Position numbers and translations under genes: made by a program | In this document: in pieces, positions 50,808 to 61,925 of the stretch | Layout of the letters: every line of letters starts with the position of its first letter | How positions within the stretch are numbered: the stretch's first letter is position 1 | The notes under the pieces: model-generated | What the model saw: the letters and a program-made list of their open reading frames with translations, nothing else | Told to the model about the DNA's origin: nothing | Databases searched by the model: none | Source: Calendula officinalis | Lineage: Eukaryota > Streptophyta > Magnoliopsida > Asterales > Asteraceae | DNA length: 64,000 nt | Assembly: GCA_963853835.1 (NCBI GenBank) | Contig: OY970820.1 | Coordinates: 21,879,873 to 21,943,872 of the forward strand | Direction: 5' to 3'

Positions 50808-51965
50808 TTATAGTTGGCAACATCGGTTTGCTAATTCACTTGTTGCCCGACCCACATCATCATCACCATCATCCTCACTACTATCACTACCACTTCCCGG
50901 ATGTTCCACACCGGGATGTTCATTCCAAACATAGTCACCCGCAAATTTAACAATGACTTGCATACCCGACAACAATATCTCGTCCATTGACCCCATTGGT
51001 CGATATGTCATGCTCTCCCAAACTCTTTGAGGAATGGCAATTGCGGCCCGAGCCAACCGAGTGACATAATGACCGGCACCCATCGGACTTTTCCCTTTTA
51101 GACCCTTTCCTTGTGTGCTCAAAAATTTGGCGATCACGAACGGAATATTCGTTATCGCATTCTTGTCTATGAGTTGGTGGAGCAACCACATATCGTATTT
51201 GTTAACTTTTTCGGGACCTTGGTTTCGGTGGCGGATGGTGTATGAAATCATTCTATGAAGATACCGATGAGTGCCGCTTCTAATGCTTGACTCTTTTGTA
51301 TGAGCCATTCGATAATCACCAACCCCGATTTGACGCCAATATTCGTCAACATTTCTAACCTCATTCGTCGCACACCATTTCATATAACGATTAAAATTGC
51401 CGGATGTGGTTTCGTCTTCGGTATAAATACCTAAGTTTATTGCAAATTGAATGAGGTTACCATAGACCCATTGGTTAGCCACTCGGTATTGGATGGAAAG
51501 AGCGCGAGGATCCTTCATGGCTACACGGGGTTCGAATTTTATAGTAGAGTAAAATTCGAGGAGGAGCTCATCATAAGTTGGTTCATTAATGAGGAGAGCT
51601 CTCTCCCACGCCCGACATATAAAACGTACATCGCCATCGTGATCTCTATGATAACGAACCAGGTAGCTTTCAATGTCTGCTCTTCGACCCACAACATCTA
51701 TCAATTCCAAATCCACACACCTTCCCACAACTACTTTTTTGTGTGAGAGTTTATTTTTCCTACTCTCACAATCCTGTGCAAGACCCTCTCGAGGTGCATT
51801 CTCAAAGTTTAGGAAGATGTGTTCCCTATTAACTTTAAGAATGGCCAGGAACCCATCGGCTAGGAGTGCGGGCTCCGGTGCGGGCTTTGGGGCAGGTGAA
51901 GGTGCACGTGCACGTCCGCGCCCGCGGCCACCGGCTGATGTGGAGGCAGCGGTCTTTTGTTGTTT
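50808..51965 (-). CDS. Athila env-like / ATHILA-family ORF
   Basis: The frame is open for 385 codons from 51965; the first Met is at 51728 (306 aa). The product resembles the ATHILA ORF family (the env-like third ORF), with a conserved basic, Trp/Tyr-rich central region and an acidic Ser/Asp/Glu tail (last 45 residues). The N-terminal extension is Ala/Pro/Gly/Arg-rich. Immediately upstream the sequence reads TTTGATGTAG, so the frame opens directly after an AG, consistent with a spliced subgenomic mRNA that would supply its start codon. I see no clear signal peptide or transmembrane segment. Function is unproven. Confidence 0.72.
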   Translation of the reverse strand, partial: KQQKTAASTSAGGRGRGRARAPSPAPKPAPEPALLADGFLAILKVNREHIFLNFENAPREGLAQDCESRKNKLSHKKVVVGRCVDLELIDVVGRRADIESYLVRYHRDHDGDVRFICRAWERALLINEPTYDELLLEFYSTIKFEPRVAMKDPRALSIQYRVANQWVYGNLIQFAINLGIYTEDETTSGNFNRYMKWCATNEVRNVDEYWRQIGVGDYRMAHTKESSIRSGTHRYLHRMISYTIRHRNQGPEKVNKYDMWLLHQLIDKNAITNIPFVIAKFLSTQGKGLKGKSPMGAGHYVTRLARAAIAIPQRVWESMTYRPMGSMDEILLSGMQVIVKFAGDYVWNEHPGVEHPGSGSDSSEDDGDDDVGRATSELANRCCQL

Positions 51966-53168
51966 CTACATCAAAGACAATAATCACAATGTTAAGAATA
52001 TAAATATATGATAATGTAAGGATGTCCAATTATGAATGACATGAAATATAAAAGACGTTACCCCTTCCCACACTTAGTTTTAAAAATAAGAAAATTGAAA
52101 ATAAAATTAAAGATTTGACATTGTTATTTAAATTTTATTTCAATTTGATTTAAAAACTAAGTGTTATAAACATATTAACATTGTAAAAATAGTGTCTTTG
52201 TTAATATTCTTGACATAACTTTGAACAAAAGACTGGACATTTGGTGTCCAATTTTATCCAACCCGAGTTGTTAAACTAGCATTCAAAAGAATATGACTAA
52301 GTAACAATTATGCTAGTTCAACAACTAAACTCCAACCAAAATACTTGCAAAAATTCGGAATTTTACCCTAAATCTTCTACAATTCATCTAATTTCAACAA
52401 TGTAGGCTATGAAATCTACTAATTCTTAAGGGATTTTGACTAACTAAGCACAAAGATTGTAAATTTCAACTAGGGTTCAACTATAAATCAACTATTAAGC
52501 ACAAAGAACTAAGATTTAACTCAAAAAGTTCAAGAATAGTTCAAAATTTTCGGACCTATACCGAAATACTTGATGAATCTATGAAGAAAAGTAGAAGAAC
52601 TAACCCTTGGACCCATGAGGATGAAGAATTGATGAAGAAATCGGAGGATTTGGAAGAGAAAAGAGTGAAATCGGGTGGAAATTTGGAGTATTCTGCACAG
52701 CCGTTCACGATTTGGGTATTAGGGTTAACGACTGGAAGAAAGCTGGAAAGAACGACCAATATATAGCAAGCAGACTTCGCGCCGTGATCTTGTTCCCGAT
52801 CGGGAACTATGCGTGACCCGAATGGGTCAAACCGGGTCGATCCGGATCCAAATCGTGACCCGAAACGCTAACTGAATGCTAACTCTTCACGCCAATATGC
52901 CCAACTTGCTGGTCACACTTCCCGATCGGGAGGAAACTTCACGCCGTGAACTTTCCCCCTACTCCACACTTACGAAATGTTTTTAAAAGCAAGCAGAAAT
53001 TATCAAATGATATTCACCAAATGACTAAATCCAGCAGAAATAAAACACTAACAACTAAAACAACAATGCAAAACGGAAAGGGAATAAACCACAATACACA
53101 CGGGTTGCCTCCCGAGAAGCGCTTCAAAGATTATTGAGTCTAAAGCTCGACTCGATGCTACTCTCTTC
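51966..53168 (-). other. Athila region between pol and the env-like ORF
   Basis: 1.2 kb with no domain-bearing frame. It contains the perfect palindrome GTTCCCGATCGGGAAC (52792-52807) and related words near 52920-52950. Probably intron-like or UTR for the env-like mRNA. Confidence 0.5.
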
Positions 53169-56100
53169 TCACTTACGAACACCAACCGAGATGAAATTAA
53201 TCACCTCCTCTTCTTCCAACTTCTCCTTCTCAAAATTACAATTTCCTTCATGATAAAGTTTCAAACGGTGACCATTTATGCTAAAACGACCACTATCACA
53301 AATGAGCTCCATATACCCGGAAGGTTTTTGTTGGACAACGGTGTAAGGACCGGCCCATTTGTATTTAAGCTTTCTGGGAGAAAACTTATAACGAGATTGA
53401 TAAATTAGGACTTTATCTCCCGGTTTGAAACATTTGAAGGTTTTCAATTTATTGTCATGCCAACATTTCGTATTTTCTTTGTAAATTCGAGAATTCTCGT
53501 AGGCATGAGATCTTTCTTCGGTAAGAACATTTAATTGGAATTTGCGGTTGTTACCCGCCATGATTACATCCATGTTACATTCTTGAAGAGCCCAAAAGGC
53601 TTTGTGTTCAATTTCGATCGGAATGTGACATGCTTTCCCGTAAACCATGCGGTACGGGGTGTAACCGGTAGGCGTTTTAAACGCGATTCGGAATGCCCAA
53701 AGAGCATCATCTAACTTCTGAGACCAAATTTTTGGATTTCGATCAATGGTTTTCTCAAGGATCCTCTTAAGTGCTCGATTAGTGTTTTCAACTTGTCCAC
53801 TTGTTTGTGGATGATAAGAAGTTGAAAAACGGTGATGGACACCATATCTTTGCAAAGTTTTCTCCATTAAGTGATTGGCAAAATGAGTGCCCCGATCACT
53901 AATGAGAGCACGAGGACAACCGAACCTACAAAAGAGAGCTTGAACGAATTTGACTACGACCCGGGCATCATTTGTTGGTAATGCTTTTGCCTCAGCCCAT
54001 TTTGAGACGTAGTCGACGGCAACAAGAATGTACTTATTACCATGGGAGCTCGGGAATGGGCCCATGAAATCAATGCCCCAAACATCGAACACCTCACAAA
54101 CTTGAATGCTATGTTGAGGCATTTCGTCTCGTTTGGAGATGCTACCCGTTCTTTGGCAAGCATCACAAGCCTTGACCAATTTAAATGAGTCTTTAAAAAT
54201 TGTCGGCCAATAAAATCCCGCATCTAATACTTTCCGGGCGGTAAGGTTAGGTCTGAAGTGGCCTCTGGTGGGTCCCTTATGACATTCGTTGAGAATAACA
54301 TAAGCTTCCTCACCGTACACACATCGCCTATGAACAAAATCAGGCCCGACCTGGAATAAGTAAGGATTCTCCCAATAATAGTACTTGAGATCGGAGAAAA
54401 ATTTCCCTTTTTGTTGATGAGTCAAACCCTTTACAAGGATACCCGCCGCCAAATAGTTTGCCATGTCGGCGAACCACGGGTCATCAGACACTTGTAAAGC
54501 GCTGACTACTTCAAGGAATTCATCGGGAAATTTATCATTTATCCCATTTTCATCACATTCCTCCAAATATGGATTTTTGAGGCGGGATAAATGATCGGCT
54601 GCAAGGTTTTCCGCCCCTTTTTTATCCTTGATCTCAATGTCGAATTCTTGCAAGAGGAGAATCCAACGTATGAGTCGAGGTTTGGCGTCTTGCTTAGCAA
54701 AGAGATGTTTCAATGCGGAATGATCGGTGTAAACAATGGTTTTCGACAACATAAGGTAGGGTCGAAATTTGTCAAAAGCGAACACAACCGCAAGTAATTC
54801 TTTTTCGGTGGTTGTATAGTTCACTTGAGCACCATTGAGTGTTCGGCTAGCATAATAGATTGGTTGAAAGTGATTGTTCTTTCTTTGCCCCAACACCGCA
54901 CCGAGTGCATAATCACTCGCATCGCACATCAACTCAAATGGTAATTCCCAATCGGGAGAAACCATGATCGGAGCCTCGGTAAGTTTTTCCTTTAACAAAT
55001 CAAAGGATTCTACACATTCGTTCGAGAAAACGAATGGTATATCCTTCTCAAGTAAATGGGTCATGGGTCGGGTGATATCAGAAAAATCTTTGATAAACCG
55101 ACGGTAAAAACCCGCATGACCAAGGAAACTCCTCACGGCTTTCACATTCGAGGGCGGAGGTAGCTTAGATATGACATCTATTTTAGCGTTATCTACCTCA
55201 ATTCCCTTCTCAGAAATTTTATGTCCTAACACGATGCCTTCTCGCACCATGAAGTGACAGTTCTCCCAATTAAGCACTAAATTGGACTCCTCACACCTTC
55301 TCAATATTCTCTCAAGATTTGCTAGACATGAAGTAAATGAGTTCCCGAAAACCGAGAAGTCATCCATGAACACTTCCATACAATCCTCTATTATGTCTTG
55401 GAAAATAGCCGTCATGCAACGTTGGAACGTGGCCGGAGCGTTGCATAGACCAAACGGCATTCTCTTATAAGCAAAAGTACCAAAGGGGCACGTGAATGTG
55501 GTTTTTTCTTGATCTAGGGGGTCAATTGGGATCTGAAAATAGCCGGAAAAACCATCGAGGAAACAATAAAAGTTGTTTCCCGCGATTCGTTCCAACATTT
55601 GATCAATGAACGGTAAAGGAAAATGATCCTTACGGGTGGCATCATTTAGCTTGCGGTAATCAATACACACGCGCCAACCCGTGACAGTTCGAGTAGGGAT
55701 TAGTTCACCCTTCTCATTTTTGATAACTGTCATACCCCCTTTTTTTGGTACAACTTGTACCGGGCTCACCCACGGGCTATCGGAGATAGGGTAGATGAGT
55801 CCCGCATCAAGAAGTTTAAGAACTTCTTTTTTAACCACATCTTTGACATTCGGGTTTAATCTTCTTTTCCTTTGCACACTTGGCTTAAAATTTTCCTCCA
55901 TGAGGATTTTGTGTGTACAATAGGCGGGATTTATACCCGGAATGTCAGCCGTTTTCCAAGCAATGGATTGTCTATGAGTTTTGAGAATTTTAATAAGCTC
56001 GGCTTTTTCAGTGGAGGATAACTCAGATAAAATGATGACCGGAAGATCAGAATCACCTTCTAAAAAGGCATACTCTAAATGGTTTGGTAAAGTTTTAAGC

Positions 56101-58811
56101 TCTAGAGTAGGTGGCTCTTCTAAAGAAGTTTTGATTCGAAGGTTGTCTTTAGGGTCAATTTTCTCAAAAACAACATCTCCTACCTCGGATTCCTCACCAT
56201 CTACATGAAGCAAATCCTCGAACTCTTGGAGATCTCGGATTGTTTCATCGGAATCAATAGTGAAATCATCTTTTGTGGTGACATCATTACAATCGAGGCC
56301 GAGAAAGGAAGTAACCTCCTCATCGATACATGAATCGATAACATCAATGAAATAACAAGAATCATCGGATTTGGAGGTATGCTTCATGGCTTTCTCGATA
56401 GAGAAGGTGACCCTATCATCATCTATTCCTAGACTAAGTTGTTTTTTAGACACATGAAACATGGCGTCCGCCGTGTTCAAGAAAGGTCTACCTAGAATTA
56501 GCGGGACTTTGGGATCCACATCCATTTCTAGGACAACGAAGTCTACGGGGAATACGAATTTATCAACTCTAACAGGGACATTTTCTGCTATGCCAATGGG
56601 ATATGTGTATGAAAGGTTTGCTAATCTCAAGATCATCCTAGTCGGCTTAAAATCAGTTAATCCTATTTTTGTAGCTATCGACAAGGGCATTAAACTAATA
56701 CTAGCACCTAAATCTGCTAGACCATTACAAACCGGTAAATTATTAAAGAGACAAGGGATTATGAAACTCCCAGGGTCCTCTAGCTTTGGTGGCATCTTGG
56801 ATTCTATGATCGCCAAGCATTCTTCACTCAACACAGCTGAAGATGCTTCCTCCATTTGCACTTTGTTTGACACCAAATCCTTAATAAATTTTCCATAATT
56901 TGGCATACCTGCCAACATATCAACGAAAGGCACGTTAATGCGTACATGTTTAATCATTTCAACAAACTTACCGTATTTTTCTTTGAGCTTTTCCTTTCTC
57001 AACCGTTGTGGGAAAGGAACTTTAGGTAGGTAAGAACTTGTTGTTGCTTCCTTCTTTGATTCACTCTTGTTCGGTTCATCTTTTTCTACAATCTTCTCAA
57101 TAAGAACCTCTTCTTCATTCAATGGTGTCCCTTCTTCTACAAGTACCTGTTCACTAGAATTATTAGTACTAATTTTAATCATTGGTGAACTTACCTCTTT
57201 ACCACTTCGTGTGGTAATAGCTTTGACATCCCCTGAGTTGAATTCTCCCTTGGGATTCACTTGGGTAGAAGGGGGTAGATTGCCTTGTGGTCTCTTAGTT
57301 AAGGCTTGGGCAATTCTCCCAATATCTCTCTCTAAGTTTTGAATGGTGGCTTGTTGGTTTCTAATACTTTGTTTCATCTCTTTAGAGTCTTGTTTGGTTT
57401 CTTCGTTTGTTTTGGCTTGGCTAGCCATAAATTGTCCAAACATACTCTCTAGAGATATTTGTTCTTCGGGTTTAGAACTCGAACCGGGAATGTTAGAATT
57501 ATTTCGAGGAGGGTAATTTGGTTGGTTATTTTGAGGGAAACCGGGTGGATGTGATGGTCTAGGGGGGAAATTGTTGTTATTGTTGTTGTAGCCCCTATTG
57601 TTGTTGTATCCTTGGTTTCCTCTTTGATAGTTTTGCCCGTAACCTTGGTTCAAATAATTGACCTCCTCTTCGGTCATCATCGGTTGATGTTGTTGGCATT
57701 CTTTTGCAAGGTGTGGTCCACCGCATTTGTCACATCCAACCTGTATCGCATGTAAAGAAGATGTTATTTTATCTAATTTACGTTCTAACATTACCTGGTT
57801 ATTCTTTATGGCGGTGACTTCATCATTTTGTCTATCATCAACCGCATTGACCGAACCCGTTTGTTTTCTGGCTCTTCTATCGGTGGCCCATTCCGCATTG
57901 TGCATGGCCATATCCTCTAAAAGTTGGTATCCTTCCGTAGGGGTTTTATACATGAATATTCCACCACTCGATGAATCAAGGGTGGATCGTGCATTGTTGG
58001 ACAAACCCCTATAGAAGAGATGGACGATATCGCTCTTCTCAAACCCGTGATTTGGGTATCTCCTCAGCATTCCTTTGAAACGTTCCCATGCTTCCGTTAA
58101 TGTTTCCCCAGCTTCCTGTTGAAAAGCCATAATATCAGTTTTTAATTTATCCGCTTTCGCGGGTGGAAAATAACGGTGTATAAATCGACTTCGGAGTTCT
58201 TCCCAAGTCGAAATGGAGTTTGGCTCAAGGGATTTGACCCAAATTTTAGCCTCTCCAATTAGACTAAAAGGGAATAGTCTAAGTCGTATCGCATCTTGCG
58301 AAACGTTAGGAATTTTAAACAATTGGCAAATGTCATTAAAACACTCAATATGGTGATTTGGGTCATTTGTGAGTCTACCATCATAACCCAAGTCACGAAC
58401 CATACTGAGGAATTGACTTTTTATTTCAAAATTTATGCCATTAATTTCCGGAAGTCTAATTGCCGAAATGGCATCAATCGGGGCATTTAGCCTCGTTTGC
58501 CACATCGGACGTTCCGGTGGTGGGTCTTGGTCACCCATTTGATTATCAAGAATCGGCTCTTGATTGACTATTGGTTCTAAAGTAACAGTAATTTGCTCCT
58601 GATTTTCAGAACTTTGGACTTGAACTTCAAAAATCGGATTTTGATTTTCAAGATTCGGTTTCCCAATATTTTGAGCTTTCTTTATGGTTGCGTTGCATCT
58701 TGCTTCTAATTGAATCCTCTGTCTCCTTCGAAAAAGTTTCTCTGGATCAGAGGACGGTGAGGGTTGATCAGCTTTAGACTTTTTGCCTCTAAGAGTATTC
58801 TTATTGCTCAT
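53169..58811 (-). CDS. Athila Gag-Pol polyprotein
   Basis: 1880 codons uninterrupted from the Met at 58811. The open frame extends 16 codons further to another Met at 58859, which I judge less likely. Athila-type gag occupies about residues 90-330, a zinc knuckle C-x2-C-x3-H-x4-C 360-372, and a Gln/Asn/Pro-rich linker follows. Protease is near 700 with Asp-Leu-Gly replacing Asp-Ser-Gly, as in other Athila elements. RT has FMDD at 1148-1151, RNase H starts near 1290, and integrase (HHCC finger then DDE core) is about 1450-1720. All domains are present and in frame, so the element may be autonomous. Confidence 0.93.
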   Translation of the reverse strand: MSNKNTLRGKKSKADQPSPSSDPEKLFRRRQRIQLEARCNATIKKAQNIGKPNLENQNPIFEVQVQSSENQEQITVTLEPIVNQEPILDNQMGDQDPPPERPMWQTRLNAPIDAISAIRLPEINGINFEIKSQFLSMVRDLGYDGRLTNDPNHHIECFNDICQLFKIPNVSQDAIRLRLFPFSLIGEAKIWVKSLEPNSISTWEELRSRFIHRYFPPAKADKLKTDIMAFQQEAGETLTEAWERFKGMLRRYPNHGFEKSDIVHLFYRGLSNNARSTLDSSSGGIFMYKTPTEGYQLLEDMAMHNAEWATDRRARKQTGSVNAVDDRQNDEVTAIKNNQVMLERKLDKITSSLHAIQVGCDKCGGPHLAKECQQHQPMMTEEEVNYLNQGYGQNYQRGNQGYNNNRGYNNNNNNFPPRPSHPPGFPQNNQPNYPPRNNSNIPGSSSKPEEQISLESMFGQFMASQAKTNEETKQDSKEMKQSIRNQQATIQNLERDIGRIAQALTKRPQGNLPPSTQVNPKGEFNSGDVKAITTRSGKEVSSPMIKISTNNSSEQVLVEEGTPLNEEEVLIEKIVEKDEPNKSESKKEATTSSYLPKVPFPQRLRKEKLKEKYGKFVEMIKHVRINVPFVDMLAGMPNYGKFIKDLVSNKVQMEEASSAVLSEECLAIIESKMPPKLEDPGSFIIPCLFNNLPVCNGLADLGASISLMPLSIATKIGLTDFKPTRMILRLANLSYTYPIGIAENVPVRVDKFVFPVDFVVLEMDVDPKVPLILGRPFLNTADAMFHVSKKQLSLGIDDDRVTFSIEKAMKHTSKSDDSCYFIDVIDSCIDEEVTSFLGLDCNDVTTKDDFTIDSDETIRDLQEFEDLLHVDGEESEVGDVVFEKIDPKDNLRIKTSLEEPPTLELKTLPNHLEYAFLEGDSDLPVIILSELSSTEKAELIKILKTHRQSIAWKTADIPGINPAYCTHKILMEENFKPSVQRKRRLNPNVKDVVKKEVLKLLDAGLIYPISDSPWVSPVQVVPKKGGMTVIKNEKGELIPTRTVTGWRVCIDYRKLNDATRKDHFPLPFIDQMLERIAGNNFYCFLDGFSGYFQIPIDPLDQEKTTFTCPFGTFAYKRMPFGLCNAPATFQRCMTAIFQDIIEDCMEVFMDDFSVFGNSFTSCLANLERILRRCEESNLVLNWENCHFMVREGIVLGHKISEKGIEVDNAKIDVISKLPPPSNVKAVRSFLGHAGFYRRFIKDFSDITRPMTHLLEKDIPFVFSNECVESFDLLKEKLTEAPIMVSPDWELPFELMCDASDYALGAVLGQRKNNHFQPIYYASRTLNGAQVNYTTTEKELLAVVFAFDKFRPYLMLSKTIVYTDHSALKHLFAKQDAKPRLIRWILLLQEFDIEIKDKKGAENLAADHLSRLKNPYLEECDENGINDKFPDEFLEVVSALQVSDDPWFADMANYLAAGILVKGLTHQQKGKFFSDLKYYYWENPYLFQVGPDFVHRRCVYGEEAYVILNECHKGPTRGHFRPNLTARKVLDAGFYWPTIFKDSFKLVKACDACQRTGSISKRDEMPQHSIQVCEVFDVWGIDFMGPFPSSHGNKYILVAVDYVSKWAEAKALPTNDARVVVKFVQALFCRFGCPRALISDRGTHFANHLMEKTLQRYGVHHRFSTSYHPQTSGQVENTNRALKRILEKTIDRNPKIWSQKLDDALWAFRIAFKTPTGYTPYRMVYGKACHIPIEIEHKAFWALQECNMDVIMAGNNRKFQLNVLTEERSHAYENSRIYKENTKCWHDNKLKTFKCFKPGDKVLIYQSRYKFSPRKLKYKWAGPYTVVQQKPSGYMELICDSGRFSINGHRLKLYHEGNCNFEKEKLEEEEVINFISVGVRK

Positions 58812-58968
58812 GCACCTGCACAACTCAAAGCAAAGAGTTAACACGCAACTAATAGACAAAATAAAGGAAAACAGAAATTACAAATTAAATAACTTATTTA
58901 AGAATAAATTCCTAAATAAGGATCCATTAACTAATTATCTTTCAAAAACTTAAAAACATAAAACCGCT

Positions 58969-58985
58969 CCCCGGCAGCGGCGCCA
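58969..58985 (-). other. Athila primer binding site (tRNA-Asp type)
   Basis: The minus strand reads TGGCGCCGCTGCCGGGG six bases after the 5' LTR, complementary to the 3' end of plant tRNA-Asp with one mismatch, as is typical of Athila. Confidence 0.8.
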
Positions 58986-58991
58986 AAAACT

Positions 58992-60336
58992 TGATGTGTT
59001 GGATCTAGTTATAAAATTTAAGCTCCTAAATACCACTAATCTAGATTACCACATTCATAGGCAAGTATACCTAATCGTGGGTAATATAGGCTAGGTAAGT
59101 ATTTCGGGTTATCGAATCCACAGGGAATAGTTTATGTAATCCAGTTAAAGAAAGTTAAAGAATTAATCAAGAAAAGAGTTTTGTTCATGTTTTGATTTAT
59201 ATGAAATGTAATTAATATGTGAAATGACAAGAAACGCAAATTTGAACGTTTGAAATGAGATTTAAGGGATATTCACTATGTATGGATTCATCTAGTTCTA
59301 AGTATGGTTATTAAGCACCAGCTAGTTTAATGATCTAGAAGTCACGGTATTAGATTTCTCTCAATCCCATTTAATAAACTAATTACAACTAATGGGAATT
59401 TCTTCTCTCAAAAGTTATAACTAATCACACTTCTATTTGTTGAAATTACCGTCTTGAATTAACTAAGACCTCTAACCTAGAATTTTCATTACTAGGGTTG
59501 AACTTCTTGTTTAATCTAACTTATTGGAATCTTGTCTCTAATCCATATTTCTAGTGAATTACCAACTAGGTCATAATGAAAAGTTGGGGAAGTAATCAAT
59601 TGAACCAAATGTTGTCAATACCTGATTTAATCAATTACCAACGATAAAGAAACGAAAATTCATAAATTAAACCAAAAAGAGTAATTAAACATCAACAATT
59701 GTTTTGAACACAAACAAACCCTAAAATTTAACCATACTTAATCCTAGAATCATCCAAACATAGTGAATATAAAGATTACTAGCACATAGACATGCTAGAA
59801 ATCAACAAACAAGAGTTAAAGAGTAGAATTACAACCATGAAATTGTTCCAAAATGATAAGAAATCAGAAATTGCTATAATCTTGAAGGTTTTCTTGATGA
59901 AATGCTCTAAAATTCGTGTCTTCTAACTACCCAAAAACACACACGTCCAAAAGATCACTGAACTCTTCCCCTTGATCTGCCATATAACACGATCAAACAC
60001 GCATAGTTCACGGCGCGAACTATAGTTCGCGTCGGGAACTTTGCGTTTTGCAGACATCCCAATCGGTAACTCGAGATAACGAGCGTGAAAACCATACAGC
60101 TACTTTGGTGACTGATCATGAATAGTTCACGATCAGTTCACGATCGGGAACTATTTTCGGCTTATAATCTTGTATTTTTCTTCATCTTTTGACCCGTTTT
60201 TGGCACCTCTTTCGCTATATCACCTGAAATGTAAAATAAACACATAATTGAGTAATATCACATGTATTTGCTTCTAAAACGTACTCAAAATAGACGATAT
60301 TGACGGGTTTGAACGTGTCTAAAAACGTCAATATCA
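58992..60336 (-). repeat. Athila 5' LTR
   Basis: 1345 bp, pairs with 48087-49431. It carries the same 18-bp palindrome (60014-60031). About 18 substitutions and no indels by eye. Confidence 0.93.
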
Positions 60337-60341
60337 GCCAC

Positions 60342-60921
60342 GCATTTTAGTAGTCTTAATCGTCGAGCGGCCATGAAATATCTCTTCTAGTTAAAGAAGG
60401 TGCAAATTCCATCTTGACATTTGCGTTATCTTGCCCACGACTTCCGCTGTCTTAGTCAAGTTCCTTATGATCACCCTTTTACGGTGTGACTGTAGATAAA
60501 TGCTAAAGATCAGAAGTCATCGTGTCTCAAACCAAAACGTCTCAGGTCAGAGGACATCTACTCGAAATTACTCATGCTTGGGCTCCATGAAGTAATCTCG
60601 ACCTTTTGGTCATGTCTAATGTTTAGCAAGCTCTGTAAACATCTACGAATATTTATTTTAACAACCCTTGTTTCTCTATTCAATAACTATGAAATAGATA
60701 AATATTCATAATGGTATTAACTCTTGAATCTAGCTCCCACTAAATTCAAGCAACCACAGACAATTTAGATACTCAAAAACTTTGTGTATCAAGGATAGGT
60801 TTAAAACATGTTAGGAATAGACAATGTGAGAATATTACGTAAAATTTTCCATTTCAATCCCACGAAATGTTATTACATAATGTATCGATTTCAAACATGT
60901 CTATGATTCTAATCAAAATTA
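60342..60921 (-). other. Copia element C, 3' non-coding interior
   Basis: Follows the pol stop codon on the minus strand and continues past the Athila insertion into 48086-47796. No open frame of interest. Confidence 0.6.
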
Positions 60922-61925
60922 CTAGCTACCAATATTTAGGTACTGTATGCCTATAGCATGCACATGTTTCTCATGCTTTGGTCCGACTAGTGGTTTTGTC
61001 AACGGGTCAGCGACGTTGTCATCCGTTGGTATTTTCTTAATTACAATATCACGTTCTCTTACATACTCACGTATGCGGTGATATTTCCTGCGTACATGCC
61101 TAGTCTTTTGATGCTCTCTTGGTTCAACAACTTGCGCTATTGTTCCACTATTATCACAGAATATTTCGATGGGTCTAGAGATACTGGCAATAACTCTAAG
61201 ATCCTCGATAAAATTCTTAAGCCGCATGGCTTCTTTCCCAGCATCATTTGCGGCAGTGTACTCAGCCTCTGTAGTCAAATCTGCTATCGTATCTTGTTTC
61301 TGACTCTTCCAAGATATAGCTCCTCCGTTTAGTGTGAATACAAATCCCGATTGAGATTTGTAATCGTCTCTGTCGGTTTGGAAACTTGCATCTGTGTAAC
61401 CAGTTACACACAATTCTTCCAACGAACCTCCAAAGACCAAGAACATTTCTTTCGTCCTTCTCAAATACTTGAGAATGTTCTTGACAGCCACCCAATGGGG
61501 TTCACCAGGGTTCTTTTGATATCTGCTGGTGAGACTTATGGAGTAAGAAATATCGGGCCTAATACATAACATGGCATACATGATTGATCCAATTGCCAAA
61601 GCATATGGTACCAAACTCATCCTAGCTATTTCCTTGCTAGATGTGGGACTCAAAGTTTTGCTCAGTGTAATGCCATGTGTCATTGGAATGAGTCCTCTCT
61701 TGGAATCACTCATACTGAATCTCTTCAGTACTTTGTCAATGTATGTACTTTGACTAAGTCCAATAAGTCGCCTAGATCTATCTCTATAGATCTTTATACC
61801 CAGTATAAATGCGGCTTCTCCCAAGTCCTTCATCTGGAAACATTTACCTAACCAGGATTTTACTCCTTGTAATGCTGGTATATCGTTTCCTATAAGCAGT
61901 ATGTCATCGACATCAAGACTAGGAA
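60922..61925 (-). pseudogene. Copia pol: C-terminal RT and RNase H (element C)
   Basis: This frame starts in the RT catalytic motif (..VDDILL..) and runs through RT thumb and RNase H (TDASF near the middle, N-V-A-D-P-L-T-K-P-L at the end) to a natural stop. It is separated from the upstream RT frame by a one-base deletion at the Tyr codon of YVDD (about 61916). Confidence 0.88.

Larger units (their letters stand above)
48087..60336 (-). mobile_element. Complete Athila-type Ty3 retrotransposon (12,250 bp)
   Basis: LTRs of 1345 bp each (48087-49431 and 58992-60336), TG...CA ends, and target duplication GCCAC at 48082-48086 and 60337-60341. On the minus strand the order is 5' LTR, tRNA-Asp-type primer site, gag-pol, env-like ORF, 3' LTR. 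By eye about 18 differences separate the LTRs (roughly 1.3%), suggesting insertion within about the last million years at usual plant rates. It splits an older Copia element. Confidence 0.95.

Noticed and set aside
50659..52011. Plus-strand frames at 50.6-52.0 kb.
   Set aside because: They are antisense to the Athila env-like ORF, which has the family-like sequence.
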